DNA of 64,000 nt from Aminobacter aminovorans (GCF_900445235.1 NZ_UFSM01000002.1:124001-188000); one strand, 5' to 3'; counted from the stretch's first letter, positions 36,199-44,453 are shown. The notes: a model not told the origin generated them from the sequence alone. A program made the numbers and translations.

Positions 36199-37225
36199 TC
36201 CAGACTATTTCGAGGCGCTCGAGACGCCGCGCATGGCTCGGCTGGCAGAAAACGTGGTTGCCGCAGCTTTCCCGCTGATGAAACTGATGCCCGCCCGCTT
36301 CATCCTCGACCGAGCTGAAGCATCAGGCGAACTCAAAGCGAATGCGCATATTGTCGAGACCACCTCAGGCACATTCGGGATGGCGGTGGCACTCCTTGCA
36401 GCAGCGCGTGGCTATCGTTTGACGCTCGTCACCGCCTCAAGCCTGATGGATCCCAAGTATCAGGCACGACTTCAGCGCCTGGGCGCCGAGGTCATTGCAC
36501 TTGACGATCCCCGGGGCGACGGCAACCAGACTGGCCGGCTCGATAATCTGGGCAGCATATTGCACCGGGAGCCGGAGGCCTTTTGGACACGGCAGTACGA
36601 CAGTGATGGAAACTGGCTGGCTTACGCCCGGTTGGCCGATCTTTTAGTGCGCGCAATGGGCCAGATAGACTGCCTGGTTGGATGCATAGGAACTGGCGGT
36701 TCGCTCTGCGGTACCGGTACGTTCTTGCAAAGGGTTTTCCCCCATCTCAGGATTATTGGCGTCGACACCCACCGCAGCATCCTGTTTGGACAACCGCTCG
36801 GAAAACGGCTTCTCCGAGGCCTCGGCAACAGTGTCTTGCCCCGAAATGTACGCCACGAGCTAATAGACGAAATCCACTGGGTCGGTGCTTATCCAGCATT
36901 CCATGCCGCTCACCGCTTGTTCCGGCAGCATGGGATATTCATGGGTCCCACCAGCGGCGCCGCCGCCCTTGTCGGTCAGTGGGTGAGCAAGACCAGCCCG
37001 GACGCGCGGATCGCTGTGATCATGCCTGATGAAGGCCATCGGCATGCCGACACCGTTTACAGCGACATCTGGCTTTCCACCTTGCCTGGCTGGAGGACCC
37101 CGGCATCCACGACCCCGACGAAAATCTCCAGAATCGAACCCAGATCGGAGACAGCGTGGACCCGTTTCGACTGGCGTCGACGTCGTCTTGAGGATGTGAT
37201 GCGGCTCCAGTCAACGGAAGGCTGA
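36188..37225 (+). CDS. Cysteine synthase-like fold-type II PLP enzyme
   Basis: This 345-residue protein is of the cysteine synthase/cystathionine beta-synthase family. Ungapped comparison from VETTSGTFG back to the N terminus places Lys32 (FPLMKLMPAR) at the Schiff-base position. The usual SxKDR is replaced by LMKLM. TTSGTFG replaces TSGNTG in the substrate loop, and GCIGTGGSLCG is the PLP phosphate-binding loop. The start is taken as TTG 36188 because GGGGGGAGG lies just before it; it overlaps the kinase stop by 11 bp. It probably does beta-elimination or replacement on an activated amino acid, perhaps the phosphorylated kinase product. Confidence 0.82.
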   Translation: MRFDPDYFEALETPRMARLAENVVAAAFPLMKLMPARFILDRAEASGELKANAHIVETTSGTFGMAVALLAAARGYRLTLVTASSLMDPKYQARLQRLGAEVIALDDPRGDGNQTGRLDNLGSILHREPEAFWTRQYDSDGNWLAYARLADLLVRAMGQIDCLVGCIGTGGSLCGTGTFLQRVFPHLRIIGVDTHRSILFGQPLGKRLLRGLGNSVLPRNVRHELIDEIHWVGAYPAFHAAHRLFRQHGIFMGPTSGAAALVGQWVSKTSPDARIAVIMPDEGHRHADTVYSDIWLSTLPGWRTPASTTPTKISRIEPRSETAWTRFDWRRRRLEDVMRLQSTEG

Positions 37226-37251
37226 GCCGTAGTTCCGAATGATGGGAAACG

Positions 37252-38499
37252 TCACTGGCCATTTATGAACCAGGTCCAGGCATCCGCAGTCGTGTCGAAT
37301 GTCTGATAGCACAACTCCTTCGGGGCCGATCGATCGAGATCCTTCAGGCCACCAGCAGTAACGACCGCAACGACGCTGTCGCGTGCGCCAATCAGACCAC
37401 GATCAGCCAGCGTCCTTATCGCCATGAGAGGGGTAACCGATGCCAGTTCCGCAAAAATCCCCTCTCTCCTGGCGAGGAGAGACTGCATGTCGATCAGCCC
37501 ATCATTGGATACCGGTACTGCCTGGCCTGACGATTCCCGAAGTGCCTTGAGCGCCTGGTACGTACTGCGCGATGTGCCAATCGAAACAGCGAGAGGGTCG
37601 AACCGAACCTCCTGCTCCAGAACGTGATCGGTTCCTCGAGCGAGAGAGGCCGACAGCGAGCCGTGAACTTCTGCCGCAACCATTTTTGGCAAGCGGTCGA
37701 TGATGCCGTCGCAATAGAGCTCCCTGAACCCAGCCCACACGCCGGAGAGAGCGTCGCCATAGCAGACTGGCATGACGCACCAGTCTGGAACTTCACCAGC
37801 TCTTTGTTCGATGATTTCGTACGCGATCGTCTTGTAACCCTCGATGGCAAGCGGATGACCACCGACGACAGGAGCGCTGAAGGGAGACGTTATGAACCAG
37901 CCAAACCGCTCCTGCGCTTCAGCGAGGAACTTCCATCTGTCCACCTTGTTGACCAGCGGAATGACTATGGCGCCGTGTTTCCTGATCTGGGAAAGCATCG
38001 CGCCGGCCGTGCCCGCAAATGTTGCCACGACGCAGTCCATGTCTGCTCTTGCAGCGTAGGCGGCGAGCGAAGCACCGGCATTGCCGGATGAAGCCGTGGC
38101 CACGACGTTGGCGCCTTGCGCACGCGCAATCGATACCGCGACGGTAGAGAACCGGTCCTTGTAAGACCATGTCGGATTGCGGCCCTCATCCTTTATGAAA
38201 AGGTTGGTTGTGCCCAATGATGAGCCTATCCGCGGACAGGAGAGCAAGGGTGTCTGCCCTTCGCCCAAGGTGACCATGTCGGTGCCCGTGCATGGCAGCC
38301 TTGGGCCGCTTTTCCACAGTGACAAACCACCATGTGGTTCCCCGGCAACAGTGCCGCCAATCACGGGCCGCCCGTAGATTGGTGCCAGGTTGGCGGGGGC
38401 GACCGGCGCGCAGATCGGACACCCCCTGGAGTCGATTGTCATCGATGTGGGATAATGTGTCTCGCACCTAATGCAGGAATAGCCTGTTACGCGGCCCAC
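37252..38499 (-). CDS. Threonine synthase-like PLP enzyme
   Basis: This 415-residue fold-type II PLP enzyme has an N-terminal zinc-ribbon (Cys9, Cys12, Cys27, Cys30), as in many archaeal-type threonine synthases. PTWSYKDR carries the Schiff-base Lys114, and SSGNAGAS near 137-144 is the substrate/PLP loop. True threonine synthase converts O-phosphohomoserine to threonine. Here, next to a phosphorylating kinase and a second PLP enzyme, a different phosphoamino-acid substrate is likely. The start is GTG with GGTGGAG upstream. It is convergent with the cysteine-synthase-like gene (26-bp gap) and divergent from the XRE gene. Confidence 0.87.
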   Translation of the reverse strand: MGRVTGYSCIRCETHYPTSMTIDSRGCPICAPVAPANLAPIYGRPVIGGTVAGEPHGGLSLWKSGPRLPCTGTDMVTLGEGQTPLLSCPRIGSSLGTTNLFIKDEGRNPTWSYKDRFSTVAVSIARAQGANVVATASSGNAGASLAAYAARADMDCVVATFAGTAGAMLSQIRKHGAIVIPLVNKVDRWKFLAEAQERFGWFITSPFSAPVVGGHPLAIEGYKTIAYEIIEQRAGEVPDWCVMPVCYGDALSGVWAGFRELYCDGIIDRLPKMVAAEVHGSLSASLARGTDHVLEQEVRFDPLAVSIGTSRSTYQALKALRESSGQAVPVSNDGLIDMQSLLARREGIFAELASVTPLMAIRTLADRGLIGARDSVVAVVTAGGLKDLDRSAPKELCYQTFDTTADAWTWFINGQ

Positions 38500-38666
38500 G
38501 ATTGAAACTCCACCGCTGGCGTGAATGTAACGGCGACTGCAAGAACCAGAACGTACGGAGCAACTCGGATGGCTCGTCCATACCAGTGCTTTGCATGGTC
38601 TTCAGATGTAGCGCAGTTGAACTTCCGATGCTGAGACGCCTGCTTCATCGTTCCTCTCAAAGGATT

Positions 38667-38723
38667 GCGAGTCTATACTCGCCCTTGAAACAGGCATATC
38701 GGTTGAAGTCAATCGAAATGACT
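38667..38723. promoter_or_regulatory. Two dyads between the threonine-synthase-like and XRE genes
   Basis: GCGAGTCTATACTCGC at 38667-38682 has 6-bp arms, and AGTCA (38707-38711) pairs with TGACT (38719-38723). Both lie in the 273-bp divergent intergenic region, 50-105 bp before the XRE gene, and are candidate operators for it. Confidence 0.4.
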
Positions 38724-38772
38724 CCTAAAGTGTGCCATTCTATAGTGATCAAACAAGGCGGCTGTGCGAAAC

Positions 38773-39027
38773 ATGAATCTACGTTACCGACTGGGCATCA
38801 ATGTGCGTCGGCTGCGCAAGGAACGAGAACTGTCGCAAGAGAGGCTCTCGATTCTCTCCGGCCTCTCTCGTGCGTACGTAAGCAGCGTGGAGACGGGGCG
38901 CCGCAACGCAACGTTGGACACTCTGGAAATCCTGGCGAGGACCCTTGGGGTCGAGGGCTTCGATCTGATCGCGCCATCCAACTCATGTGATGCTACGCCT
39001 GACAATGATAGCAACGAAGAAAGCTGA
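38773..39027 (+). CDS. XRE-family helix-turn-helix regulator
   Basis: This 84-residue protein is almost entirely a Cro/CI-type HTH: LRYRLGINVRRLRKERELSQ, then LSGLSRAYVSSVETGRRNATL at about residues 30-50. This size is typical of restriction-modification C proteins and of small stand-alone XRE repressors. It is transcribed away from the threonine-synthase-like gene and likely controls the shared intergenic region. ATG 38773 is preferred; GTG 38764 is in frame. Confidence 0.85.
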   Translation: MNLRYRLGINVRRLRKERELSQERLSILSGLSRAYVSSVETGRRNATLDTLEILARTLGVEGFDLIAPSNSCDATPDNDSNEES

Positions 39028-39174
39028 TATCTTTTATGCGGCTTTCAAAGCTCATTCTAAGACAAAAATTTGCTATTGACCGCAATGGCGTCAGCGTCTT
39101 TATGTAACCGACAAACAACTTCGATACTACCTTCGTCAAATTGCACTGCTTCTCGAATTGCGATTGCTTCCTTT

Positions 39175-39960
39175 ATGCTTTCTACGCCTTGGGAGGCCAC
39201 GATACGGATCGATGACGAAATAGTAATCCTTGAACTCGCCCAGGCAGCGTCGGAGTTTTCGGAGATAAGGACGACAGCCGAGGTCCTAAAGGCCCTGCAG
39301 GGCCATCTTGCACATTATGGTTTCAGCGACCTTCTAATCACCGGCCTGCCCGTTCCGGAAGATCGATATTGGCACCGCGAGGTCCTCTGCGATGGATGGC
39401 GTCAAGACTGGTATCGTCGTTATGTCGAGGAGGGGCATTTTCAACATGACCCTTGCGTGGCTCGATGCAGACATCGCCCATTCCCCTTCTTGTGGAGCGA
39501 TTTGAAACCTGAGGTCATGTCACCGCGCGCAAAATTGGTGATGGACGAGGCGCGGGACTTTGCGATGAACGACGGCCTGTGCGTACCAATCCATATCCCC
39601 TTCCGGGGACCTGCAGTGGTAACAGCGGCCGGGGACAAAATAGAGCTATCTCCATTTGCCCGGCCTCTGGTCGAAGCTCTGTGCCTGAAAGCCTTTCAAG
39701 CCGTATGTCGCCTTGAGGGACTCCTTGACCTCGAATGCGGGCCAATCCTGGGGCAACGAGAAGCAGAAGTGCTTCAGTGGAGTGCCGCGGGCAAATCCGC
39801 GGAAGTCATCGCGATCATTTTGAACGTATCGACATATACGGTTCAGTCGCATCTCCGCCACATCCGCGAAAAGCTGGGCGCAAACAACGTCCAGCGAGCG
39901 ATCACCAAGGGACTGGTTCTTGGTGAAATCCAGGCGGGCAATGACAAGATCTGGCGATAG
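39175..39960 (+). CDS. LuxR-family quorum-sensing regulator
   Basis: This is a 261-residue protein. The autoinducer-binding domain (about 35-180) keeps the aromatic pocket (Trp79, Tyr80, Tyr83, Asp92, Pro93, Trp107). The GerE-type HTH is at about 193-250 (LGQREAEVLQWSAAGKSAEVI, then TVQSHLRHIREKLG). ATG 39175 is chosen; the frame extends upstream without homology. It lies 42 bp before a LuxI gene on the same strand, so the two form a standard luxR-luxI pair and probably one transcript. Confidence 0.92.
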   Translation: MLSTPWEATIRIDDEIVILELAQAASEFSEIRTTAEVLKALQGHLAHYGFSDLLITGLPVPEDRYWHREVLCDGWRQDWYRRYVEEGHFQHDPCVARCRHRPFPFLWSDLKPEVMSPRAKLVMDEARDFAMNDGLCVPIHIPFRGPAVVTAAGDKIELSPFARPLVEALCLKAFQAVCRLEGLLDLECGPILGQREAEVLQWSAAGKSAEVIAIILNVSTYTVQSHLRHIREKLGANNVQRAITKGLVLGEIQAGNDKIWR

Positions 39961-40002
39961 TGACGATCACGCCAGCTTTCTACAATTGGCACGGAGGTCG
40001 CC

Positions 40003-40653
40003 ATGGGTCGCATTGTCGTCGTCGATTGGTCAAACCGGAAGCTGTTTCAGAGACAGTTGGAGAGACATTTCCGACTGCGTCACGAAATCTACGTCGCCGA
40101 AAGAAAGTGGCAGGCGATTGCCCGGCCTATCGACATCGAGATGGACGCTTTCGATACGGAACATGCAATTTACCTGCTTGCTCTGGATCGCTCCGGCGAC
40201 GTCATAGGCGGTTCCCGGTTGGTCCCGACGACCTGCCCACATCTGCTTGGTGATGTCTTTCCACAACTTGCCAATGGCTCACCACCTCGCGCCGCCGACA
40301 TCCATGAATGGACACGCTTCTTCGTTGCATTCCCCTATCGCACAGCGGGCAAACCCGCCCGCCTGGCGGGGGAGGTGCTCTGCGGTCTGCTCGAGGCTAG
40401 CTTGCAGTTGGGAACTCGACAGATCAGCGTCGTTTGCGAGGCGTTCTGGCCGGAGCGACTGAGATCGCTGGGCTGGTCGGTGGCGATCCTGGGCGAACGA
40501 CTGCAGCTTGAGGACGGCGAAATAGTTGGCGCACTCATCGAGGTCACGCAGCCGGCACTGGACGCCACCAGACGTTCTTACGGCATAGAAGGATCGGTCT
40601 TGCATATGACGGACTCGCTGTCGCCGATCCGTGCGACGGACGCGGCGCGATAG
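40003..40653 (+). CDS. Acyl-homoserine-lactone synthase (LuxI family)
   Basis: This is a 216-residue autoinducer synthase. The invariant residues are present: Arg26 in LRHEIYVAERKW, Trp36, Asp48 and Asp51 (EMDAFDTE), Arg72 (GGSRLVPT), and Glu102 and Arg105 (HEWTRFF). It makes an N-acyl-homoserine lactone from S-adenosylmethionine and an acyl carrier protein thioester. The acyl chain cannot be told from sequence. GGAGGTCGCC precedes the ATG. TraI of Ti-type plasmids would normally head the trb operon; here the synthase lies 14 kb downstream of it. Confidence 0.95.
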   Translation: MGRIVVVDWSNRKLFQRQLERHFRLRHEIYVAERKWQAIARPIDIEMDAFDTEHAIYLLALDRSGDVIGGSRLVPTTCPHLLGDVFPQLANGSPPRAADIHEWTRFFVAFPYRTAGKPARLAGEVLCGLLEASLQLGTRQISVVCEAFWPERLRSLGWSVAILGERLQLEDGEIVGALIEVTQPALDATRRSYGIEGSVLHMTDSLSPIRATDAAR

Positions 40654-40655
40654 AC

Positions 40656-41198
40656 ATGAGACTGTCAAACCTAGAGCTCTGCCTCGGTAAGCTTCTGCTC
40701 TCCGATGAAAATCGCGCGACAGCATTCGATATTGATGGCGACCAAGAGGAGTTCTCAGGGGGACAATTTCGGGAAATCTTCGATCGCCTCCGACGCAGCC
40801 CGCATCAGGAAGCCATTCATGCGTTCAGCGTTGCCCACGCGGATAGCACGGTTGGCTTTTTCGTTCTCCGAGAAGCGCCTGCACTGCCCGACTGGGCGTT
40901 CCCCGGCGTGATGACGCTGCACAACTTTCGGATCAGCAGACAGTTCCAGCGCCAGGGCCTGGGCGCCGCCACAGTCCGGAAGATGGCGCAATGGGTGGCT
41001 GACAACCGCCCGGCAGTTTCGCAGTTGATGTTGTCCGTAAATAGTGGAAACGAACAGGCGTTAGCCTTCTACCGGAGCTGCAGCTTCCGGGCGACTGGCG
41101 TTACCCTTGATGGGCGCATTAGCCGCGAAATGATCATGGCAAGCGAAATTGCCGCCCTCCTGGTCGATGCTGAGCTGGCGGCGCGCCCACTCGAATAG
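40656..41198 (+). CDS. GNAT-family N-acetyltransferase
   Basis: This 180-residue protein has the GNAT core: FRISRQFQRQGLGAATVRKM contains the acetyl-CoA pyrophosphate loop (RQGLGA), followed by LMLSVNSGNEQALAFYRSCSF, the typical beta5/alpha4 segment. It transfers an acyl group from acyl-CoA to an amine; the substrate is unknown. It begins two bases after the luxI stop, so it is in the luxRI operon. It could modify the product of the upstream pathway. Confidence 0.87.
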   Translation: MRLSNLELCLGKLLLSDENRATAFDIDGDQEEFSGGQFREIFDRLRRSPHQEAIHAFSVAHADSTVGFFVLREAPALPDWAFPGVMTLHNFRISRQFQRQGLGAATVRKMAQWVADNRPAVSQLMLSVNSGNEQALAFYRSCSFRATGVTLDGRISREMIMASEIAALLVDAELAARPLE

Positions 41199-41287
41199 CG
41201 GCAATGTGCCCGCCCCGATTTCAACGCCATCTCGACACGCTCCTGCTTGATGCAGCAACCGAGGTGGATAGAGACGGTTCAAATTGA

Positions 41288-41563
41288 CTATCCGCCGACA
41301 GTCACCTCCCGTCCGAACTGAAGCACCGGTCCGTCAGTCAACCCATTCAGATCAACAGACTCTGAGAGCTGCGCTTCGGCATAGCTGGGATGTGTAGTGA
41401 CGTCCTGGTTCGTCTCGAAAATGTAGACGCGTTGGCGGCTATTGTCGCCTTCCTCGACAACCCGCGAAACGCAACCGATAGTTTCGGGTGCGTAGCCCGT
41501 CTGATTGGAAGCCCGCTCGCGCGCAACCGCCTCGGTGACTGCCATTACGGCAATGAAGTTCAT
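41288..41563 (-). CDS. Hypothetical 91-residue protein
   Basis: The frame reads MNFIAVMAVTEAVARERASN and then GCVSRVVEEGDNSRQRVYIFE, with no family I recognise. A good ribosome site (TTGGAG, 6-bp spacer) before ATG 41563 supports it. No signal peptide or membrane helix is obvious. It is convergent with the GNAT gene. Confidence 0.5.
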   Translation of the reverse strand: MNFIAVMAVTEAVARERASNQTGYAPETIGCVSRVVEEGDNSRQRVYIFETNQDVTTHPSYAEAQLSESVDLNGLTDGPVLQFGREVTVGG

Positions 41564-41621
41564 CTGTTGCTCCAAATGTCCGTTCCACCCGCGACGTGGT
41601 CGCTCTGACATGCAGTGGAAC

Positions 41622-41827
41622 CTACCACGGTCCCGGGGGGCACTTCTGGGGAGACCCTGGCGGTATCTCGATCGGCCCTACCCCGGGAGGAGGGATTGGA
41701 GTGGGCGAGGGCGGCGGTACGCCCGGCGGCTCAGGCGGTGGAGTTTCGGGGGTGGAGCAGGACGCGCCGGCTCGGGATTTGGATTGTCAGGGGTCGTCGC
41801 AGGATTGTTCGGATCGGGCGTAGGCAT
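41622..41827 (-). pseudogene. Small proline-rich protein, frameshifted
   Basis: From ATG 41827 the minus strand reads MPTPDPNNPATTPDNPNPEP and ARPAPPP. After a one-base shift it continues ETPPPEPPGVPPPSPTPIPP, PGVGPIEIPPGSP and QKCPPGPW, then stops. Both halves are strongly Pro-rich, and the total span (206 bp) is not a multiple of three, so one base is lost or gained in a CCACCCCC run. A sequencing error or slippage is possible. Low-complexity Pro-rich peptides of this kind occur in rhizobia without known function. Confidence 0.55.
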
Positions 41828-41993
41828 GTTCGTCGAGGCTCCCAGCTAGTCGGGGTCTACTTTTTTCAATGCGCGAGTTTGCCACCTGTTCCGCCAATCC
41901 CGATGAAAGACTGCGCCGCAGCGTCACCACATCCGCGATGTGGCGACCACCGGTGGCTATGTAAACCCGACACAAGTCGCTTTTTTCATGGGG

Positions 41994-42110
41994 CTAATAG
42001 CCCGCCAGCCACAAGATGCCGCTAGCGGCACCGAACGCCACCGCGATGTAGAACAGGTCTGTCCATCGTGGTCCTGAAAGGTCGCTCAAATGGTGGTCAA
42101 TACCCGCCAT
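41994..42110 (-). CDS. Small membrane peptide (38 residues)
   Basis: It reads MAGIDHHLSDLSGPRWTDLF followed by a hydrophobic helix ending GILWLAGY. One membrane segment follows a polar head. The start overlaps the next small frame by 25 bp, suggesting coupling. No family recognised. Confidence 0.4.
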   Translation of the reverse strand: MAGIDHHLSDLSGPRWTDLFYIAVAFGAASGILWLAGY

Positions 42111-42169
42111 GTGATCGTCACGAGACCTCCCAGAACCACGGAGATATATAGCGCGTCTTCGAAGGTCAT
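42086..42169 (-). CDS. Small membrane peptide (27 residues)
   Basis: It reads MTFEDALYISVVLGGLVTIT and then WRVLTTI, a single hydrophobic helix. It lies just upstream of, and overlaps, the 38-residue peptide. The ribosome site is weak, so the call is tentative. Confidence 0.35.
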   Translation of the reverse strand: MTFEDALYISVVLGGLVTITWRVLTTI

Positions 42170-42345
42170 TGTCGCTGCGAGACGACTTCAGATCAGCCGT
42201 CATTTTCGCCTCCCTGTGAAGACCGCTTAACTCCCTGGCCCGCAGACTGTTCCATGTCATTCCGCCTCTGTGACGTGTATTCGGGCATCTGGCAGCTTGC
42301 GGTGAATTTGGGGGCGCCCGCTAAGTTCTGCGGGCTCCTGCCAGA

Positions 42346-42584
42346 CTAAGCAGCGTCCGACATTTGGTCGAAAATGCCCTCTGGAACGCCGAGAGCTCGC
42401 GCAATGCGGTCCCGATATCCTTTTTCGAAGCGATATCCGGCTTCGATGCTCTCCACTTAATCGACCGCAACCCGCTTGTCACAGCGACGGAGCTGATCGA
42501 GTAGCCCGAATGGCGGTAAGCCTGGATGGCGGGCATTACATGTGCAATTGTTGATAGAGCTTCTGCCCGCGTTGCAATAGACAT
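42346..42584 (-). pseudogene. Remnant of a small regulator-like protein
   Basis: It starts MSIATRAEALSTIAHVMPAI with a sensible frame. The adjacent frame then continues LDQLRRCDKRVAVD, a TAA stop, and VESIEAGYRFEKGYRDRIAR and ALGVPEGIFDQMSDAA. The second part looks like the end of a small DNA-binding-type protein. A frameshift plus a stop indicate decay. The family is not firmly identified. Confidence 0.45.
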
Positions 42585-42842
42585 TTGGCCTCCAATTTTG
42601 AGAACAGCGCAGACGTTTGAAATGCGTCAGCGCTGCTATTCAGGTGGCATGCCGGGAAAGCCGGCAACCGAAAGCGTCACTCCCGAAACGGTGAGAGGCG
42701 GGATCGTAACATGGGTGCCTAGCCCCCCGAGTGATCAAGCCATTCTGCCGATATCAGATCGTCAAACGACCGAGCATCATTGATGGAATTTGGATGGAAC
42801 TTGATAGCAATGCGTTCGTTGGCACTCAAAGGACGTGCGCAA

Positions 42843-43010
42843 ATGGCCGAAGAACCCGCTGAGCCCACCAACGTTGAAGAGTTCACGATCCCGCGCTTGA
42901 TGAAAGAAGGCAATGTCACCCAGACACAAGCCAGGCAACTGATTGTTGCGCTCGGCCACGACTGGTCATCGCTGTTCCTGGAAGCCAGATTTCTGGCGAA
43001 AAAACGTTAG
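42843..43010 (+). CDS. Small DUF3606-like protein
   Basis: This 55-residue protein contains GNVTQTQARQLIVALGHDWSS, which resembles the helix pair of DUF3606 proteins (VTPEQARELIxxHG). These short cytoplasmic proteins are common in rhizobia and of unknown function. Upstream in-frame starts (42780, 42813) exist, and ribosome sites are weak for all. Confidence 0.5.
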   Translation: MAEEPAEPTNVEEFTIPRLMKEGNVTQTQARQLIVALGHDWSSLFLEARFLAKKR

Positions 43011-43242
43011 CCAATCGCCGCACAAAGTGGCCTAAGACTGCTGGCGCAGTTATTTTTGAAGAACGCGCTCCTCCTCCGACCCACTCCATGCAGCGGCATC
43101 AATTTCTGCAGACAAGCTCCTTGCTCTCCGGTTTTGTCGACGCAACGCTGATGGCAAGGAGTTTACCCGACAGACCGGAACCAACTAGCTCAAGAATGCT
43201 TTACCTCCTCCTGACCTCACCCAAATCCAAAAGGAGCGAGAT

Positions 43243-43584
43243 ATGAACACTCTGATCGAAAGCGACAAAGTCATTGGAACCGAAGTCTACGGACCCGACG
43301 AAGCCCATGTCGGCGAAGTGAAGCGGCTGGTGCTGGAGAAGACCGGAGGCAAGGTCGCACACGCCGTTCTGGGTTTCGGCGGCTTCCTGGGAATGGGCCA
43401 GGACTACTATCCGATCCCTTGGAGCAAGCTTACCTACAATGAGGCATTGGGCGGGTTCCAGATAGACATCACCAAGGATCAACTGGATGAAGCGCCGCGC
43501 TATGATCAGGCGAGCGAATATGATTGGTCCGACGACAACAACCGCCGGATCTACGACTACTACGGCGTTCAGCCGTACTGGTAA
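43243..43584 (+). CDS. PRC-barrel domain protein
   Basis: This 113-residue protein has a PRC-barrel covering about residues 5-85 (SDKVIGTEVYGPDEAHVGEV, then PIPWSKLTYNE), followed by a Tyr/Asp-rich tail. Stand-alone PRC-barrel proteins of this kind are often stress-induced in Rhizobiales, and the role is unknown. AAAAGGAGCGAG before the ATG is a strong ribosome site. Confidence 0.88.
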   Translation: MNTLIESDKVIGTEVYGPDEAHVGEVKRLVLEKTGGKVAHAVLGFGGFLGMGQDYYPIPWSKLTYNEALGGFQIDITKDQLDEAPRYDQASEYDWSDDNNRRIYDYYGVQPYW

Positions 43585-43844
43585 GACGCACATGTGACGA
43601 TACGGCCCTCGCCCGCGGGAAGTTGGCGGGGGTCATGACAGGGTAGCTTGGTAACGTGGGCGACAAGCCAGTTCGCTCGGTTCCTCACGCCTTGCCCCCT
43701 CAAGTCGGCGGGGCTTGTTTACGTCTAGAGAAGGAAGGTCGGGTGCCAGGAACCAAATGAGCAAGCCCGCCGTTCTCGCATTGAATAATGCCAAGTTGAT
43801 CCAAAGGGTGAGCATGTCTGCCATGACGCAGTGGCGAGGATAAG

Positions 43845-44453
43845 ATGGCGGCGAAGGGGCTGGTATATGGTCCGTTAGGTAGCAGTTGCGTGCATCTTTG
43901 CGTCGACATGCAGAGACTGTTCGCGCCAGGGGGTCCCTGGGCTATACCGTGGACTCAGAAGGTGATGCCGGCGATTGAGGAACTGGCGGCGAGACACGCG
44001 CAACGCACCTTGTTCACGCGGTTCATTCCTGCAGCTCGTCCCGGAGAAGGCCAAGGCATGTGGGCGCGGTACTATCGTCGCTGGGCCGAAGTCACGTTGG
44101 CAAGCATTGATCGGGATTTCGTGGAGTTGATGCCCACCCTCAGACGGCTGGTACCCCCGGCGAAGGTTCTCGACAAGCACGTTTACTCACCTTGGACGGA
44201 AGGGCACCTCGATTCAGTGTTAAAGAACTGGGAGGTCAACACACTCGTCATAACCGGCGGGGAAACCGATGTGTGTGTCCTGGCAACCGTGCTCGGTGCG
44301 ATCGATAGGGGCTTTCGAGTTGTCCTTGTGACGGACGCTTTGTGCAGTTCTTCGGACAGCACCCACGATGCAATCATGGAATTATATCATTCGCGGTTTA
44401 GTGAACAGGTGGAGGCGACCACGGTCCAGGGAGTATTGGACGGCTGGCATTAG
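43845..44453 (+). CDS. Cysteine hydrolase, isochorismatase-like family
   Basis: This 202-residue protein has the family triad Asp21 (LCVDMQRLF), Lys111 (VLDKHVYS) and Cys144 (GGETDVCVLATVLGA), including the usual cis-peptide segment before the Cys. Members hydrolyse amides or vinyl ethers (nicotinamidase, N-carbamoylsarcosine amidase, isochorismatase); the substrate is not predictable. It appears monocistronic and is followed by a terminator. Confidence 0.9.
   Translation: MAAKGLVYGPLGSSCVHLCVDMQRLFAPGGPWAIPWTQKVMPAIEELAARHAQRTLFTRFIPAARPGEGQGMWARYYRRWAEVTLASIDRDFVELMPTLRRLVPPAKVLDKHVYSPWTEGHLDSVLKNWEVNTLVITGGETDVCVLATVLGAIDRGFRVVLVTDALCSSSDSTHDAIMELYHSRFSEQVEATTVQGVLDGWH

Noticed and set aside
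36188..37225. Apparent loss of the PLP-binding lysine in the cysteine-synthase-like protein (reading ILDR as SxKDR)
   Set aside because: A gap-free alignment from the VETTSG loop places Lys32 at the Schiff-base position, so the lysine is retained in an altered context.
41596..41823. A glycine-rich plus-strand frame
   Set aside because: The opposite strand reads as a Pro-rich protein with coherent ends in two joined frames; the Gly-rich reading is its complement.
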